Assembly: GCF_900142925.1 (NCBI RefSeq) | Contig: NZ_FRCN01000013.1 | Span: forward strand, 51,880 to 115,879 | DNA: 64,000 nucleotides | Direction of reading: 5' to 3' | From: Chitinophaga sp. CF418 | GTDB lineage: Bacteria; Bacteroidota; Bacteroidia; Chitinophagales; Chitinophagaceae | Part shown: piece after piece, positions 44,215-51,751 of the stretch | Position numbering within the stretch: the stretch's first letter is position 1 | Layout: each line of letters opens with the position of its first letter | Made by a program: the position numbers and the translations under genes | The notes under the pieces: model-generated | The model's input: only the letters and a program-made list of their open reading frames with translations | What the model was told of the DNA's origin: nothing | Databases searched by the model: none

Positions 44215-45879
44215 TCAGATATTGAATTTTCTGGCTGTTTCCTTTGCTTCTTCATAACCTGCATCCACGTGACGGAAGATGCCAAGCGCAGGATCATTGA
44301 ACAATACTCTTTGCAGACAGGCTGCGGCACGATCAGTTCCATCAGCTAATATCACCATGCCTGCATGTTGTGAATAACCCATGCCTACCCCACCGCCATG
44401 ATGGAAAGATACCCAGGTAGCACCGCCGCCGGTATTGGCCATAAGGTTCAGCAATGTCCAGTCAGACACTGCATCAGAGCCGTCTTTCATCGCTTCTGTT
44501 TCTCTGTTGGGAGATGCTACTGAGCCGCAATCCAGGTGGTCGCGCCCGATTACAATAGGTGCTTTCACTTTACCCGTTCTTACCAGCTCATTGAAGATCA
44601 ACCCTGCCTTCTCCCGCTCTCCCAGTCCGAGCCAGCATATACGGGCAGGTAAGCCCTGGAAGGCCACCTGTTGCTGTGCTTTTTTCAGCCAGTTGATCAA
44701 TCCTTTATTCTCAGGGAATGCTTCTATCAAAGCCTGGTCCGTGGTATAAATATCCTGCGGATCGCCTGATAAGGCCACCCATCTGAAAGGGCCTTTTCCC
44801 TCACAGAACAAGGGACGGATATACGCAGGTGTAAAGCCCGGGAAGTTGAATGCATTCGGCTCTCCACCTTCACGTGCAAACTCGCGCAGGTTATTACCGT
44901 AATCAAAAGTAATAGCGCCTTTCTCCTGTAATGCAAGCATATAACCTACATGACGGGCCATACTTCTCAGTGCGCGTTGTTTATATGCAGCAGGATCTTT
45001 TTTACGTAGATCAGCCGCTTCCTGTAAAGACATTCCATTGGGTATATAACCATTCACAGGATCGTGTGCAGATGTCTGATCTGTCAATACATCAGGGATG
45101 ATATTGTCCTCCAGCAAACGTTCCAGCATATCACCGGCATCACTTACTAATCCAATGGAAAGCGCTTCTCCTTTGGCTTTGGCTTCCATCGCCCACGCAA
45201 TAGCTTCTTCATAAGAATGTGTGATACGATCTATATAACGGGTAGCTATTCTCTTCTGAATACGTGATTCATCCACATCTGCACCAAGGAATACTGCACC
45301 GGCCATAGTAGCCGCCAGTGGCTGAGCGCCGCCCATACCACCTAAACCGGCTGTTACGACTAACTTGCCTTTCAGATCGCTGTTGAAATGCTGTTTACCG
45401 CAGGCCACAAAGGTTTCGTATGTTCCTTGTAAGATACCCTGTGTACCGATATAGATCCAACTACCGGCTGTCATCTGGCCGTACATCATCAGTCCTTTCG
45501 CTCTCAGTTCATTGAAGTGCTCCCAGGTAGCCCATTTAGGCACGAGATTACTGTTGGCCAGCATTACACGCGGCGCCTGGGGATGTGTGCGTACCACACC
45601 TACAGGTTTGCCTGACTGCACCAGTAAAGAGTGATCTTCATCCAGTTCAAGCAGTATCTCAATGATCTTTTGTAATGCTTCTTTGTTACGCGCTGCCTGG
45701 CCAATACCCCCATATACCACCAGTTCATCAGGGTTCTCAGCTACTTCATGATCGAGATTGTTCAGCAGCATGCGTAAGGGCGCTTCCGTTTGCCAGGAGC
45801 GTGCATGCAGCTGGTTGCCCCGGGGAGCTTTATAGTGCGGATGTGCCGCGTATGTTTTAATAAATTCCGAACTGGTCAT
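44215..45879 (-). CDS. hutU: Urocanate hydratase
   Basis: The 554-aa NAD-dependent enzyme converts urocanate to imidazolone propionate. Signatures include VYGGIGQAARN near the N-terminus, GQMTAGSWIYIGTQGILQGTYETF (about 135-158), TAGLGGMGGAQPLA for the tightly bound NAD, and LGLGEREKAG with DHLDCGSVASPNRETEAM that contains the active-site Cys. The length matches HutU (about 555 aa). Its start overlaps the end of hutH by 23 bp, confirming one operon. Confidence 0.97.
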   Translation of the reverse strand: MTSSEFIKTYAAHPHYKAPRGNQLHARSWQTEAPLRMLLNNLDHEVAENPDELVVYGGIGQAARNKEALQKIIEILLELDEDHSLLVQSGKPVGVVRTHPQAPRVMLANSNLVPKWATWEHFNELRAKGLMMYGQMTAGSWIYIGTQGILQGTYETFVACGKQHFNSDLKGKLVVTAGLGGMGGAQPLAATMAGAVFLGADVDESRIQKRIATRYIDRITHSYEEAIAWAMEAKAKGEALSIGLVSDAGDMLERLLEDNIIPDVLTDQTSAHDPVNGYIPNGMSLQEAADLRKKDPAAYKQRALRSMARHVGYMLALQEKGAITFDYGNNLREFAREGGEPNAFNFPGFTPAYIRPLFCEGKGPFRWVALSGDPQDIYTTDQALIEAFPENKGLINWLKKAQQQVAFQGLPARICWLGLGEREKAGLIFNELVRTGKVKAPIVIGRDHLDCGSVASPNRETEAMKDGSDAVSDWTLLNLMANTGGGATWVSFHHGGGVGMGYSQHAGMVILADGTDRAAACLQRVLFNDPALGIFRHVDAGYEEAKETARKFNI

Positions 45880-47425
45880 GATAAATACCGTTTAGTGATA
45901 AATGATTATCGAGGGCCGCATCGTTGGCCACTTTTACTAAAGATTGATTAGCTACAATAGTGTGCAGCAGTTGTATGTCATTCGCGAAGATCCTGTCTTT
46001 TGTTGCGAAGGAAACCGTTTCACGTACAAAGGCATGTACAGCTTCCAGGATAGGACCAGACTTCAAAGGACGTCTGAAATCCACTGCCTGTGCAGCATAC
46101 AGCAGTTCTATCGCCAGTATGTATTCAAGATTGTCTATTACCTGGTGGAGTTTGCGGCCACTGATAGAACCCATGGAGACATGGTCTTCCTGGCCCAGGG
46201 ACGTTGGTACACTATCGGCGCTGGCAGGGAAACAGAGGGTTTTATTCTCCGTTACCAAAGCAGCGGTAGTATACTGCGGTATCATAAAACCGGAGTTCAG
46301 ACCGGCATTTTCTATCAGTAATTTAGGCAGTCCGTAGCGGCCTTCAATCATCATATAACAACGACGGTCGGAGATGTTGCCCAGTTCTGCAGCCGCTATG
46401 GTAGCATAATCCAACGGCATGGCCAGTGGTTGTCCGTGGAAGTTGCCACCGCTGATGGTATCTTCTGCACTGAAGATGATAGGATTGTCGGTCACGGCAT
46501 TCAGCTCTATGGCGGTCAGGTCGCAAAGGTGCAACCATGCGGTACGGGAAGCGCCATGCACCTGTGGCATACAGCGCAGGGAGTAAGGATCCTGTACACG
46601 GCCACAGTCAACGTGAGCGGCCATGATGCCAGAGTTTTCAAGCATGGTCTTCAGGCGGTGGGCTACCAGCTGATTGCCGGCGTAAGGCCTGATGGCATGC
46701 AGACGTGGATCGAAGGGGCGGGAAGTACCCATCAGTCCTTCGAGGGACAAAGCCCCTATGATGTCTGCAGCTTCCAGTGCATTATGCATCCGCTGTAAAG
46801 CAGTCACGGCAAAGGCCAGGATGAACTGTGTACCATTGATGAGTGCCAGCCCCTCTTTAGGGCCCAGCACCACCGGCGCCAGTCCTTCTGCCTGTAAAAC
46901 TTCAGCGGAAGGCCGGCGTTGCCCTTTATAGTATACTTCGCCCAGGCCTATCAATGGCAGGAAGAGATGCGATAAAGGCGCGAGGTCGCCGGAAGCGCCT
47001 ACAGAGCCTTTTTCAGGCACTACCGGGGTAACATTATGTTCGATATGCCAGATGATACGTTCAAGGGTGGACAGCGCCACACCTGAATAGCCCTGCGCCA
47101 GCGCATGCACTTTGGTTACCAGCATTACGCGGGCTACTATTTCCGGGATAGGATTGCCTACACCTACGCTATGACTCTGGAGAATATTGTATTGCAGGGC
47201 GCGGGTATCTTCTTCGGATATCTTGGTATCGCACAGGGGCCCAAAGCCTGTATTGATACCATATACGGTACTGTGTGCCGCTACGATGGCCTGTACATGT
47301 CCGGCACTGGTTTTTATGCGTTCAGTCACCTCCGGTACCAGTACGCCGGGAAGGCGGCCAGCCGCCACATCCAGCGCTTTACCTACGGTAAGCTGATCAA
47401 TTCCGTACTTGAATTGGTGTATCAT
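45857..47425 (-). CDS. hutH: Histidine ammonia-lyase
   Basis: The 522-aa enzyme deaminates L-histidine to urocanate. The Ala-Ser-Gly triad that cyclises to the MIO cofactor is in GSVGASGDLAPLSH (about 142-155). YGINTGFGPL (about 55-64), the Tyr-containing loop and the late LGQEDHVSMGSISGRKL are also conserved. It follows the MarR gene by 20 bp and overlaps hutU, making it the first enzyme gene of the operon. Confidence 0.97.
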   Translation of the reverse strand: MIHQFKYGIDQLTVGKALDVAAGRLPGVLVPEVTERIKTSAGHVQAIVAAHSTVYGINTGFGPLCDTKISEEDTRALQYNILQSHSVGVGNPIPEIVARVMLVTKVHALAQGYSGVALSTLERIIWHIEHNVTPVVPEKGSVGASGDLAPLSHLFLPLIGLGEVYYKGQRRPSAEVLQAEGLAPVVLGPKEGLALINGTQFILAFAVTALQRMHNALEAADIIGALSLEGLMGTSRPFDPRLHAIRPYAGNQLVAHRLKTMLENSGIMAAHVDCGRVQDPYSLRCMPQVHGASRTAWLHLCDLTAIELNAVTDNPIIFSAEDTISGGNFHGQPLAMPLDYATIAAAELGNISDRRCYMMIEGRYGLPKLLIENAGLNSGFMIPQYTTAALVTENKTLCFPASADSVPTSLGQEDHVSMGSISGRKLHQVIDNLEYILAIELLYAAQAVDFRRPLKSGPILEAVHAFVRETVSFATKDRIFANDIQLLHTIVANQSLVKVANDAALDNHLSLNGIYHDQFGIY

Positions 47426-47445
47426 TTTGATTGGATTGAATCGAA

Positions 47446-47931
47446 TTAGTTTTTCATAGACGCCAGGATCCGCACGGATAAAGGCGTTTCCTGCACAGCG
47501 CTTTCCACCTGCGACACCGCCTCCAGCAATAGTTTGCTTTGCTTATGCCCGTCTGTCAGTTCTTTCATGGCTTCCGTAATAGCGCCCCATACAGGTTGTA
47601 CCTGTTGCAGCAAATCCTCCCCTTTCTTACTAAGCATGACCAGTTGCCGGCGACCATCATCCGGGCAGGGCGCTGTCTTTACCAGGCCTTTCTTCTTAAG
47701 ACCGGTGATCAGCTGACTGACAGCGGAGTGGGAAACCTCCAGTTGTTCGGCAATATCTATCAGGGGAATGTTCTGTTGACGGGACAAAATGTAGAAAACG
47801 GGAAACCAGCTGGCGTCAAATGCAATACCAGACTGCTCATATACCTTATTGACCTCCATCAGGAAGTATTCGCTCAGTCGTCTTAAACGGCTGCCAAAAA
47901 CCAGGTATCCTAAAGAAGCATAAAAGCTCAT
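47446..47931 (-). CDS. MarR family regulator of the hut operon
   Basis: The 161-aa protein is a MarR-type winged helix dimer: helix-turn-helix IPLIDIAEQLEVSHSAVSQLI (about 55-75, DNA recognition), then the wing region CPDDGRRQLVMLSKKGEDLL (about 88-107). It is the first gene of the transcription unit with hutH, hutU and hutI and is separated from hutH by 20 bp, so it most likely controls histidine degradation, perhaps with urocanate as signal (the ligand used by other Hut repressors). Its own promoter region carries a palindrome that could be its operator. The N-terminal 40 residues are a dimerisation helix. Confidence 0.9.
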   Translation of the reverse strand: MSFYASLGYLVFGSRLRRLSEYFLMEVNKVYEQSGIAFDASWFPVFYILSRQQNIPLIDIAEQLEVSHSAVSQLITGLKKKGLVKTAPCPDDGRRQLVMLSKKGEDLLQQVQPVWGAITEAMKELTDGHKQSKLLLEAVSQVESAVQETPLSVRILASMKN

Positions 47932-47942
47932 AAGGTAAATTA

Positions 47943-47956
47943 TATAAGTGCTTATA
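47943..47956 (-). promoter_or_regulatory. Candidate MarR operator of the hut operon
   Basis: TATAAG-TG-CTTATA is a palindrome with 6-bp arms, 12 bp upstream of the MarR start codon. MarR proteins bind short palindromes in their own promoter, so autoregulation is a reasonable inference. The rest of 47932-48083 shows nothing else. Confidence 0.45.
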
Positions 47957-48083
47957 CATTTTGGTACAATAATAAGGAATTTCTCAATTCCTTATTTAAT
48001 TTCTTCAGGGAGTTGGCTTTCTGGCTGGTGAAGGCTTTTCCGGCTGAGACCTGTGAAGCGGCATTAAATGGCCCTTTACGATA

Positions 48084-48473
48084 CTATTTCTTCTTTACAT
48101 CAAACCATACTGGTGATGTATCGGTTACGTCCCCATTGTAGTTGATGCACAGTTCCTCGCCTTTCTTAATCTCCCGGCGGGTGATAATGCTCATGGTTTC
48201 GGCATCAAAGTCCATTTCGTATTCGCAGTTAGGCTCATAGGAATGGTTGTAGATGGAACAGAAACCCAGTGCTATACAGGAACGGGTTTCGCGTGCACCC
48301 CACAGGAAGATGTAATTGTGCAGTTTAGTTTTATCGACAATCGCTGTATCGTCATAAGACAGAACAAGTACAGGGGAAGTCTCTATGCGGGTACCGGCTG
48401 CTATTCTATCTTTTGTAAATACACCGCGGCCCTTGCCTTTTGTCTTGTCGACGAATAAATATGGCTTGATCAT
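48084..48473 (-). CDS. SET domain protein (putative protein-lysine methyltransferase)
   Basis: The 129-aa protein is little more than a SET domain, the fold of protein-lysine methyltransferases. Conserved elements are GKGRGVFTKDRIAAGTRIE (about 13-31), the pseudoknot motif IYNHSYEPNCEYEMD (about 73-87; NHSxxPNC) and KKGEELCINYN (about 103-113; GEEL.xxY). Bacterial SET proteins of this size are known to methylate lysines in DNA-binding or chromatin-like proteins, but the target here is unknown. It has no post-SET cysteine cluster. It is divergent from the bestrophin gene. Confidence 0.88.
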   Translation of the reverse strand: MIKPYLFVDKTKGKGRGVFTKDRIAAGTRIETSPVLVLSYDDTAIVDKTKLHNYIFLWGARETRSCIALGFCSIYNHSYEPNCEYEMDFDAETMSIITRREIKKGEELCINYNGDVTDTSPVWFDVKKK

Positions 48474-48541
48474 AATGTTATATAAACGAAGCGTAAAATA
48501 AAGGTAAAGCAGGAAGTTATCAAAATCATGTGTAAAATTTT

Positions 48542-48549
48542 TAGGTTTG
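48542..48549 (+). promoter_or_regulatory. -7 promoter element for the bestrophin gene
   Basis: TAGGTTTG matches TAnnTTTG and ends 21 bp before the ATG at 48571. Confidence 0.6.
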
Positions 48550-48570
48550 CGTAAATCTCTATAGAAAAAT

Positions 48571-49440
48571 ATGATTGATTACAACCCGAAAGCCTGGTTT
48601 ACCTTTATTTTCCGCTTCCATAAAGCCGACACAGTCAGGAAGCTGTTCCCCATGTTTATAGCCCTGTCTGCCTATTCCGCCCTGATAGCCTTTCTTGAGT
48701 TGGAGCTATTAAAGATGTCGCCCAACAGTGACCTGAAGCAGATCACCCTGATCCATTCATTACTTGGCTTTGTGATATCCTTATTGCTGGTATTCCGTAC
48801 CAATACGGCTTATGACCGTTGGTGGGAGGGCCGTAAGTTATGGGGCGCCCTGGTGAACAACAGCCGCAACCTTGCCCTTAAATTAGCGGCTATGCTGCCG
48901 GCATCCAATACCGCTTCCCGTGAGTACTTCCGGCTCATGATACCTAATTTTGCCTTTACCCTGAAGAACCACCTGCGTAACAGGTATATCATTGAAGAGC
49001 TGCAGCTGCCAGCGGGTATAGAGTTACAGGCCGATAAACATGTACCCAACCAGGTAGCCGGCCTGATAATGGCGCATATCCATGAATTGTACCGCCAGGG
49101 ACAGCTCTCCGGCGAACAGCTGATCACTATCAACACGGAGCTGCAATCCTTTACAGAGATCTCCGGCGCCTGTGAGCGGATCAGGAATACCCCTATCCCC
49201 TTCTCTTACAGCGTCTTTATCAAGAAGTTCATCTTCTTCTTCGTAATGACGCTGCCACTGGGCTATGTCTTGACGCTTCATTACCTTATTATACCTGTAG
49301 TAGTATTCATTTTCTACGTACTGGCCAGCCTTGAGCTGATTGCTGAGGAAATTGAAGACCCTTTCGGATTGGATGCGAATGACCTGCCTACGGACACGAT
49401 TTCTACCAATATCCGTAAACATGTGGCAGAGATATTGTAA
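48571..49440 (+). CDS. Bestrophin family (UPF0187) ion channel
   Basis: The 289-aa protein has the bacterial bestrophin pattern: two N-terminal membrane segments (MFIALSAYSALIAFLELELL and LLGFVISLLLVFRTNTAYDRWWEGR, with the RTNTAYDRWWEGRKLWG signature near 78-94), a cytoplasmic helical part and a second pair of membrane segments near 213-253. It ends with the acidic LELIAEEIEDPFGLDANDLP, a segment that follows the last membrane helices in bestrophins. Prokaryotic homologues form pentameric anion or cation channels. It is followed 52 bp later by mgtE. Confidence 0.93.
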   Translation: MIDYNPKAWFTFIFRFHKADTVRKLFPMFIALSAYSALIAFLELELLKMSPNSDLKQITLIHSLLGFVISLLLVFRTNTAYDRWWEGRKLWGALVNNSRNLALKLAAMLPASNTASREYFRLMIPNFAFTLKNHLRNRYIIEELQLPAGIELQADKHVPNQVAGLIMAHIHELYRQGQLSGEQLITINTELQSFTEISGACERIRNTPIPFSYSVFIKKFIFFFVMTLPLGYVLTLHYLIIPVVVFIFYVLASLELIAEEIEDPFGLDANDLPTDTISTNIRKHVAEIL

Positions 49441-49460
49441 TGTAGGACGCCAACTTTGTT

Positions 49461-49468
49461 TAATTTCG
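49461..49468 (+). promoter_or_regulatory. Possible -7 element for mgtE
   Basis: TAATTTCG (TAnnTTYG), preceded by a TTTG at 49455-49458, lies 23 bp before the ATG at 49492. It falls inside the longer reading frame that begins with TTG at 49456, which argues for the later start. Confidence 0.4.
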
Positions 49469-49491
49469 CCTCACTGACAGCATTTTGGAAT

Positions 49492-50868
49492 ATGGAAAAT
49501 GAAGCTTTACAGGAAAAATTTGAGACGCTGGTTGCTGAGCGGAACTACCCGGAACTGAAAGTGTACCTGGACGACCAGCTCATCACAGACATAGCCGAGC
49601 TCATTCACGAGCTGCCGGACCATGCTGACGCGATAATGAACCACTTGTCCATAGGCCGTGCTGCTGCCGCCTTCAGGATCCTGGAGTTTCATGTACAGGA
49701 AGACGTGATCCGTGAACTGCCCGCCACAAAAGTGGCAGAGCTGCTCAACGAGCTGCCGGCGGATGACCGTACCGCCTTCCTCGGAGAACTGCATAGTGAT
49801 GTGGTGAAAGAGCTGATCAAACTACTGGATCCCGAAGAACGTAAGATCACTCTCAGTCTGCTGGGATATCGCGAAACGAGTGTAGGGCGTATCATGACGC
49901 CTGATTATATAGCCGTAAGGGAAGAGTGGACGGTGAAACAGGTATTGCGCTATATCCGGGAATATGGCAAAGACAGTGAGACCATTGACGTGATCTACGT
50001 AGTAGATGAAAAGGGCAAGCTGATAGATGACTTCCGAATCAGGGAATTCCTGCTGGTATCGCCCGATACAGTGGTTCATACCCTTATGGATGACCGCTTT
50101 GTTGCCTTACACGTAAATGATGACCAGGAAGAGGCTATACAGGTGTTCCGTATGGAAAACCGTGTGGCGCTGCCTGTGGTCGACGATGCAGGCATCCTGC
50201 TGGGTATCATCACGATCGACGATATCCTGTGGATCGCCAATGAAGAACATACTGAGGACATTCAGCGTATCGGTGGTACCGAGGCCCTGGATGAGCCTTA
50301 CCTCGATATTCCCTTAATGAAGCTGGTGAAAAAGCGGATAGGATGGCTGATCATCCTGTTTATCGGAGAGATGCTTACCGCTACTGCTATGGGCTTCTTT
50401 GAGGATGAAATAGCTAAAGCCGTTGTACTGGCCTTATTCGTTCCACTGATCATCTCCAGCGGTGGTAACAGCGGTTCACAGGCGTCTACGCTTATCATTC
50501 AGGCGATGGCGCTTGGAGAGATCACTATTTCCGACTGGTGGAGCGTGATGAGAAGGGAGATCATTTCAGGATTATTACTGGGCAGTGTATTGGGTCTCAT
50601 TGGCTTCACACGTATACTGCTGTGGAATTCCTTCTTCCACACTTATGGCGACCATACGATTCTGATCGGGATAACCGTAGGACTGTCTTTGATTGGTGTC
50701 GTCTTATGGGGAACGCTTTCCGGCTCCATGCTCCCACTGATCTTAAAGAAACTGGGCGCGGATCCCGCCACCTCTTCTGCTCCCTTTGTGGCCACACTTG
50801 TAGATGTAACAGGACTGTTGATCTATTTCTCTGTAGCGTTTGCGCTCATGAAGGGGATACTGCTTTAA
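49492..50868 (+). CDS. mgtE: Magnesium transporter MgtE
   Basis: With the ATG at 49492 the protein has 458 aa (the open frame extends to a TTG at 49456). It shows the MgtE order: N-terminal helical Mg2+-sensing domain with IADELINELP-like repeats (LADLLNELPADDRTAF type, about 60-110), a pair of CBS domains (about 120-245; VGRIMTPDYIAVREEWTV and LPVVDDAGILLGIITIDDIL), the connecting helix and five membrane segments from about 275 with the selectivity motif PLIISSGGNSGSQASTL. It is a Mg2+ channel whose cytoplasmic domain closes the pore when Mg2+ is plentiful. Confidence 0.95.
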   Translation: MENEALQEKFETLVAERNYPELKVYLDDQLITDIAELIHELPDHADAIMNHLSIGRAAAAFRILEFHVQEDVIRELPATKVAELLNELPADDRTAFLGELHSDVVKELIKLLDPEERKITLSLLGYRETSVGRIMTPDYIAVREEWTVKQVLRYIREYGKDSETIDVIYVVDEKGKLIDDFRIREFLLVSPDTVVHTLMDDRFVALHVNDDQEEAIQVFRMENRVALPVVDDAGILLGIITIDDILWIANEEHTEDIQRIGGTEALDEPYLDIPLMKLVKKRIGWLIILFIGEMLTATAMGFFEDEIAKAVVLALFVPLIISSGGNSGSQASTLIIQAMALGEITISDWWSVMRREIISGLLLGSVLGLIGFTRILLWNSFFHTYGDHTILIGITVGLSLIGVVLWGTLSGSMLPLILKKLGADPATSSAPFVATLVDVTGLLIYFSVAFALMKGILL

Positions 50869-50872
50869 TAGG

Positions 50873-50946
50873 CCCCCGGGTTATCACCCGGGGCTACGAA
50901 CAAGAGACTTCTATTGGTTTTTAACACAGCATCTAACGGAGCCCTA
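50873..50946. repeat. Single diverged copy of the hairpin repeat
   Basis: CCCCGGGT and ACCCGGGG pair around TATC right after the mgtE stop, followed by CTACGAAC and, about 40 bp later, ACAGCATCTAACGGAGCC. This is the same order as the 73-bp units near 211-461 (hairpin, CTACAAAC, ACGGCACCTACGGAGCC), so it is a dispersed relative. It may also serve as the mgtE 3' end. Confidence 0.65.
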
Positions 50947-50999
50947 TCGTGTTTTTTTAAATACGTTGTTATAAACATGCTTATTGCCTGAAGAAACCT

Positions 51000-51530
51000 C
51001 TACTCATAGCTGGTTCTTCTGCACTTCACGCTATCCCGGTACTTCTTCACAACAAACAAACTACTATAATCCTTCTCCTCTATAGAATCGATCTTCGGTT
51101 TTGCTTTTAATGAATGCATGATAGGCACCAGTGTATTGCTACGCCCTATCACCAGCAGCTTCTTTCCCCAGTCCCTGTTACGGGTGATCTCATACAACAG
51201 ATCTTCCCCCGTGGAATCGGGCAGATAGGAAGCCGTATCAACAGCCAGGTACTGGCAGATGGAATCTGCCGTCTGGATACTACGCAGATCGTGGGTGAAA
51301 TAAACCTTCTGTATGCCTGAGTCCTGTAATAATCTATAGAGCGCCCCTGCCCTGTGATGCCCAGCCTCTGTCAGTGCGGAATCTTCACCGGCGCCCTGTT
51401 CAGCATGGCGTACCAGGTAAAAGGTGCCGGTAAGAAAGGTACTGTCTTCAGCAACCGGAATAGGTTGCCTTTCAGGTGGAGGTGGATCACATGCCAGGCA
51501 GCATAGTAATATTATTACAATGTATCTCAT
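51000..51530 (-). CDS. Histidine phosphatase family lipoprotein with a substituted catalytic His
   Basis: The 176-aa protein has a short hydrophobic signal ending LACDPP (Cys14 probably lipidated), followed by a SixA-like histidine phosphatase domain: FYLVRHAEQG (His42 nucleophile), VYFTHDLRSIQTAD (second Arg) and the late LLVIGRSNTLVP. In this family the last motif is normally GHS, with the second catalytic His; here residue 130 is Arg (CGT, 51141-51143), one base from CAT. The enzyme may be inactive or altered. It ends with a Cys-containing basic tail. It is the only gene between mgtE and glmS. Confidence 0.85.
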   Translation of the reverse strand: MRYIVIILLCCLACDPPPPERQPIPVAEDSTFLTGTFYLVRHAEQGAGEDSALTEAGHHRAGALYRLLQDSGIQKVYFTHDLRSIQTADSICQYLAVDTASYLPDSTGEDLLYEITRNRDWGKKLLVIGRSNTLVPIMHSLKAKPKIDSIEEKDYSSLFVVKKYRDSVKCRRTSYE

Positions 51531-51613
51531 AGGACCTCTTGTTCGATTAAGGGGTACAAATTACGAATTTTCTCAGCAGGCATGCAATTTGATCACCCTG
51601 AATGGCGCAAAAC

Positions 51614-51678
51614 GCATAAGTATTGGTACTTATAATGCTAAAAGAATGAGTCTCATTTCGTTATTCTGAGTCATTCTT
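51614..51678 (+). other. Two hairpins upstream of glmS
   Basis: ATAAGTA / TACTTAT (loop TTGG; 51616-51633) and AAGAATGA / TCATTCTT with an inner CTCA / TGAG pair (51642-51678) lie 74-138 bp before the glmS start. They could be leader structures of glmS or operator sites. No glmS ribozyme consensus is recognisable. Confidence 0.4.
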
Positions 51679-51751
51679 CGCAATCTTTTGTACGTTTTTC
51701 ACATTTTTTATCCATATTGCACGTCTTATCCATGTAAAACTGAAAAACTTT

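Noticed and set aside
51531..51751. glmS ribozyme upstream of glmS
   Set aside because: The conserved ribozyme core is not recognisable and the class is mostly known from Firmicutes; only two simple hairpins are present.
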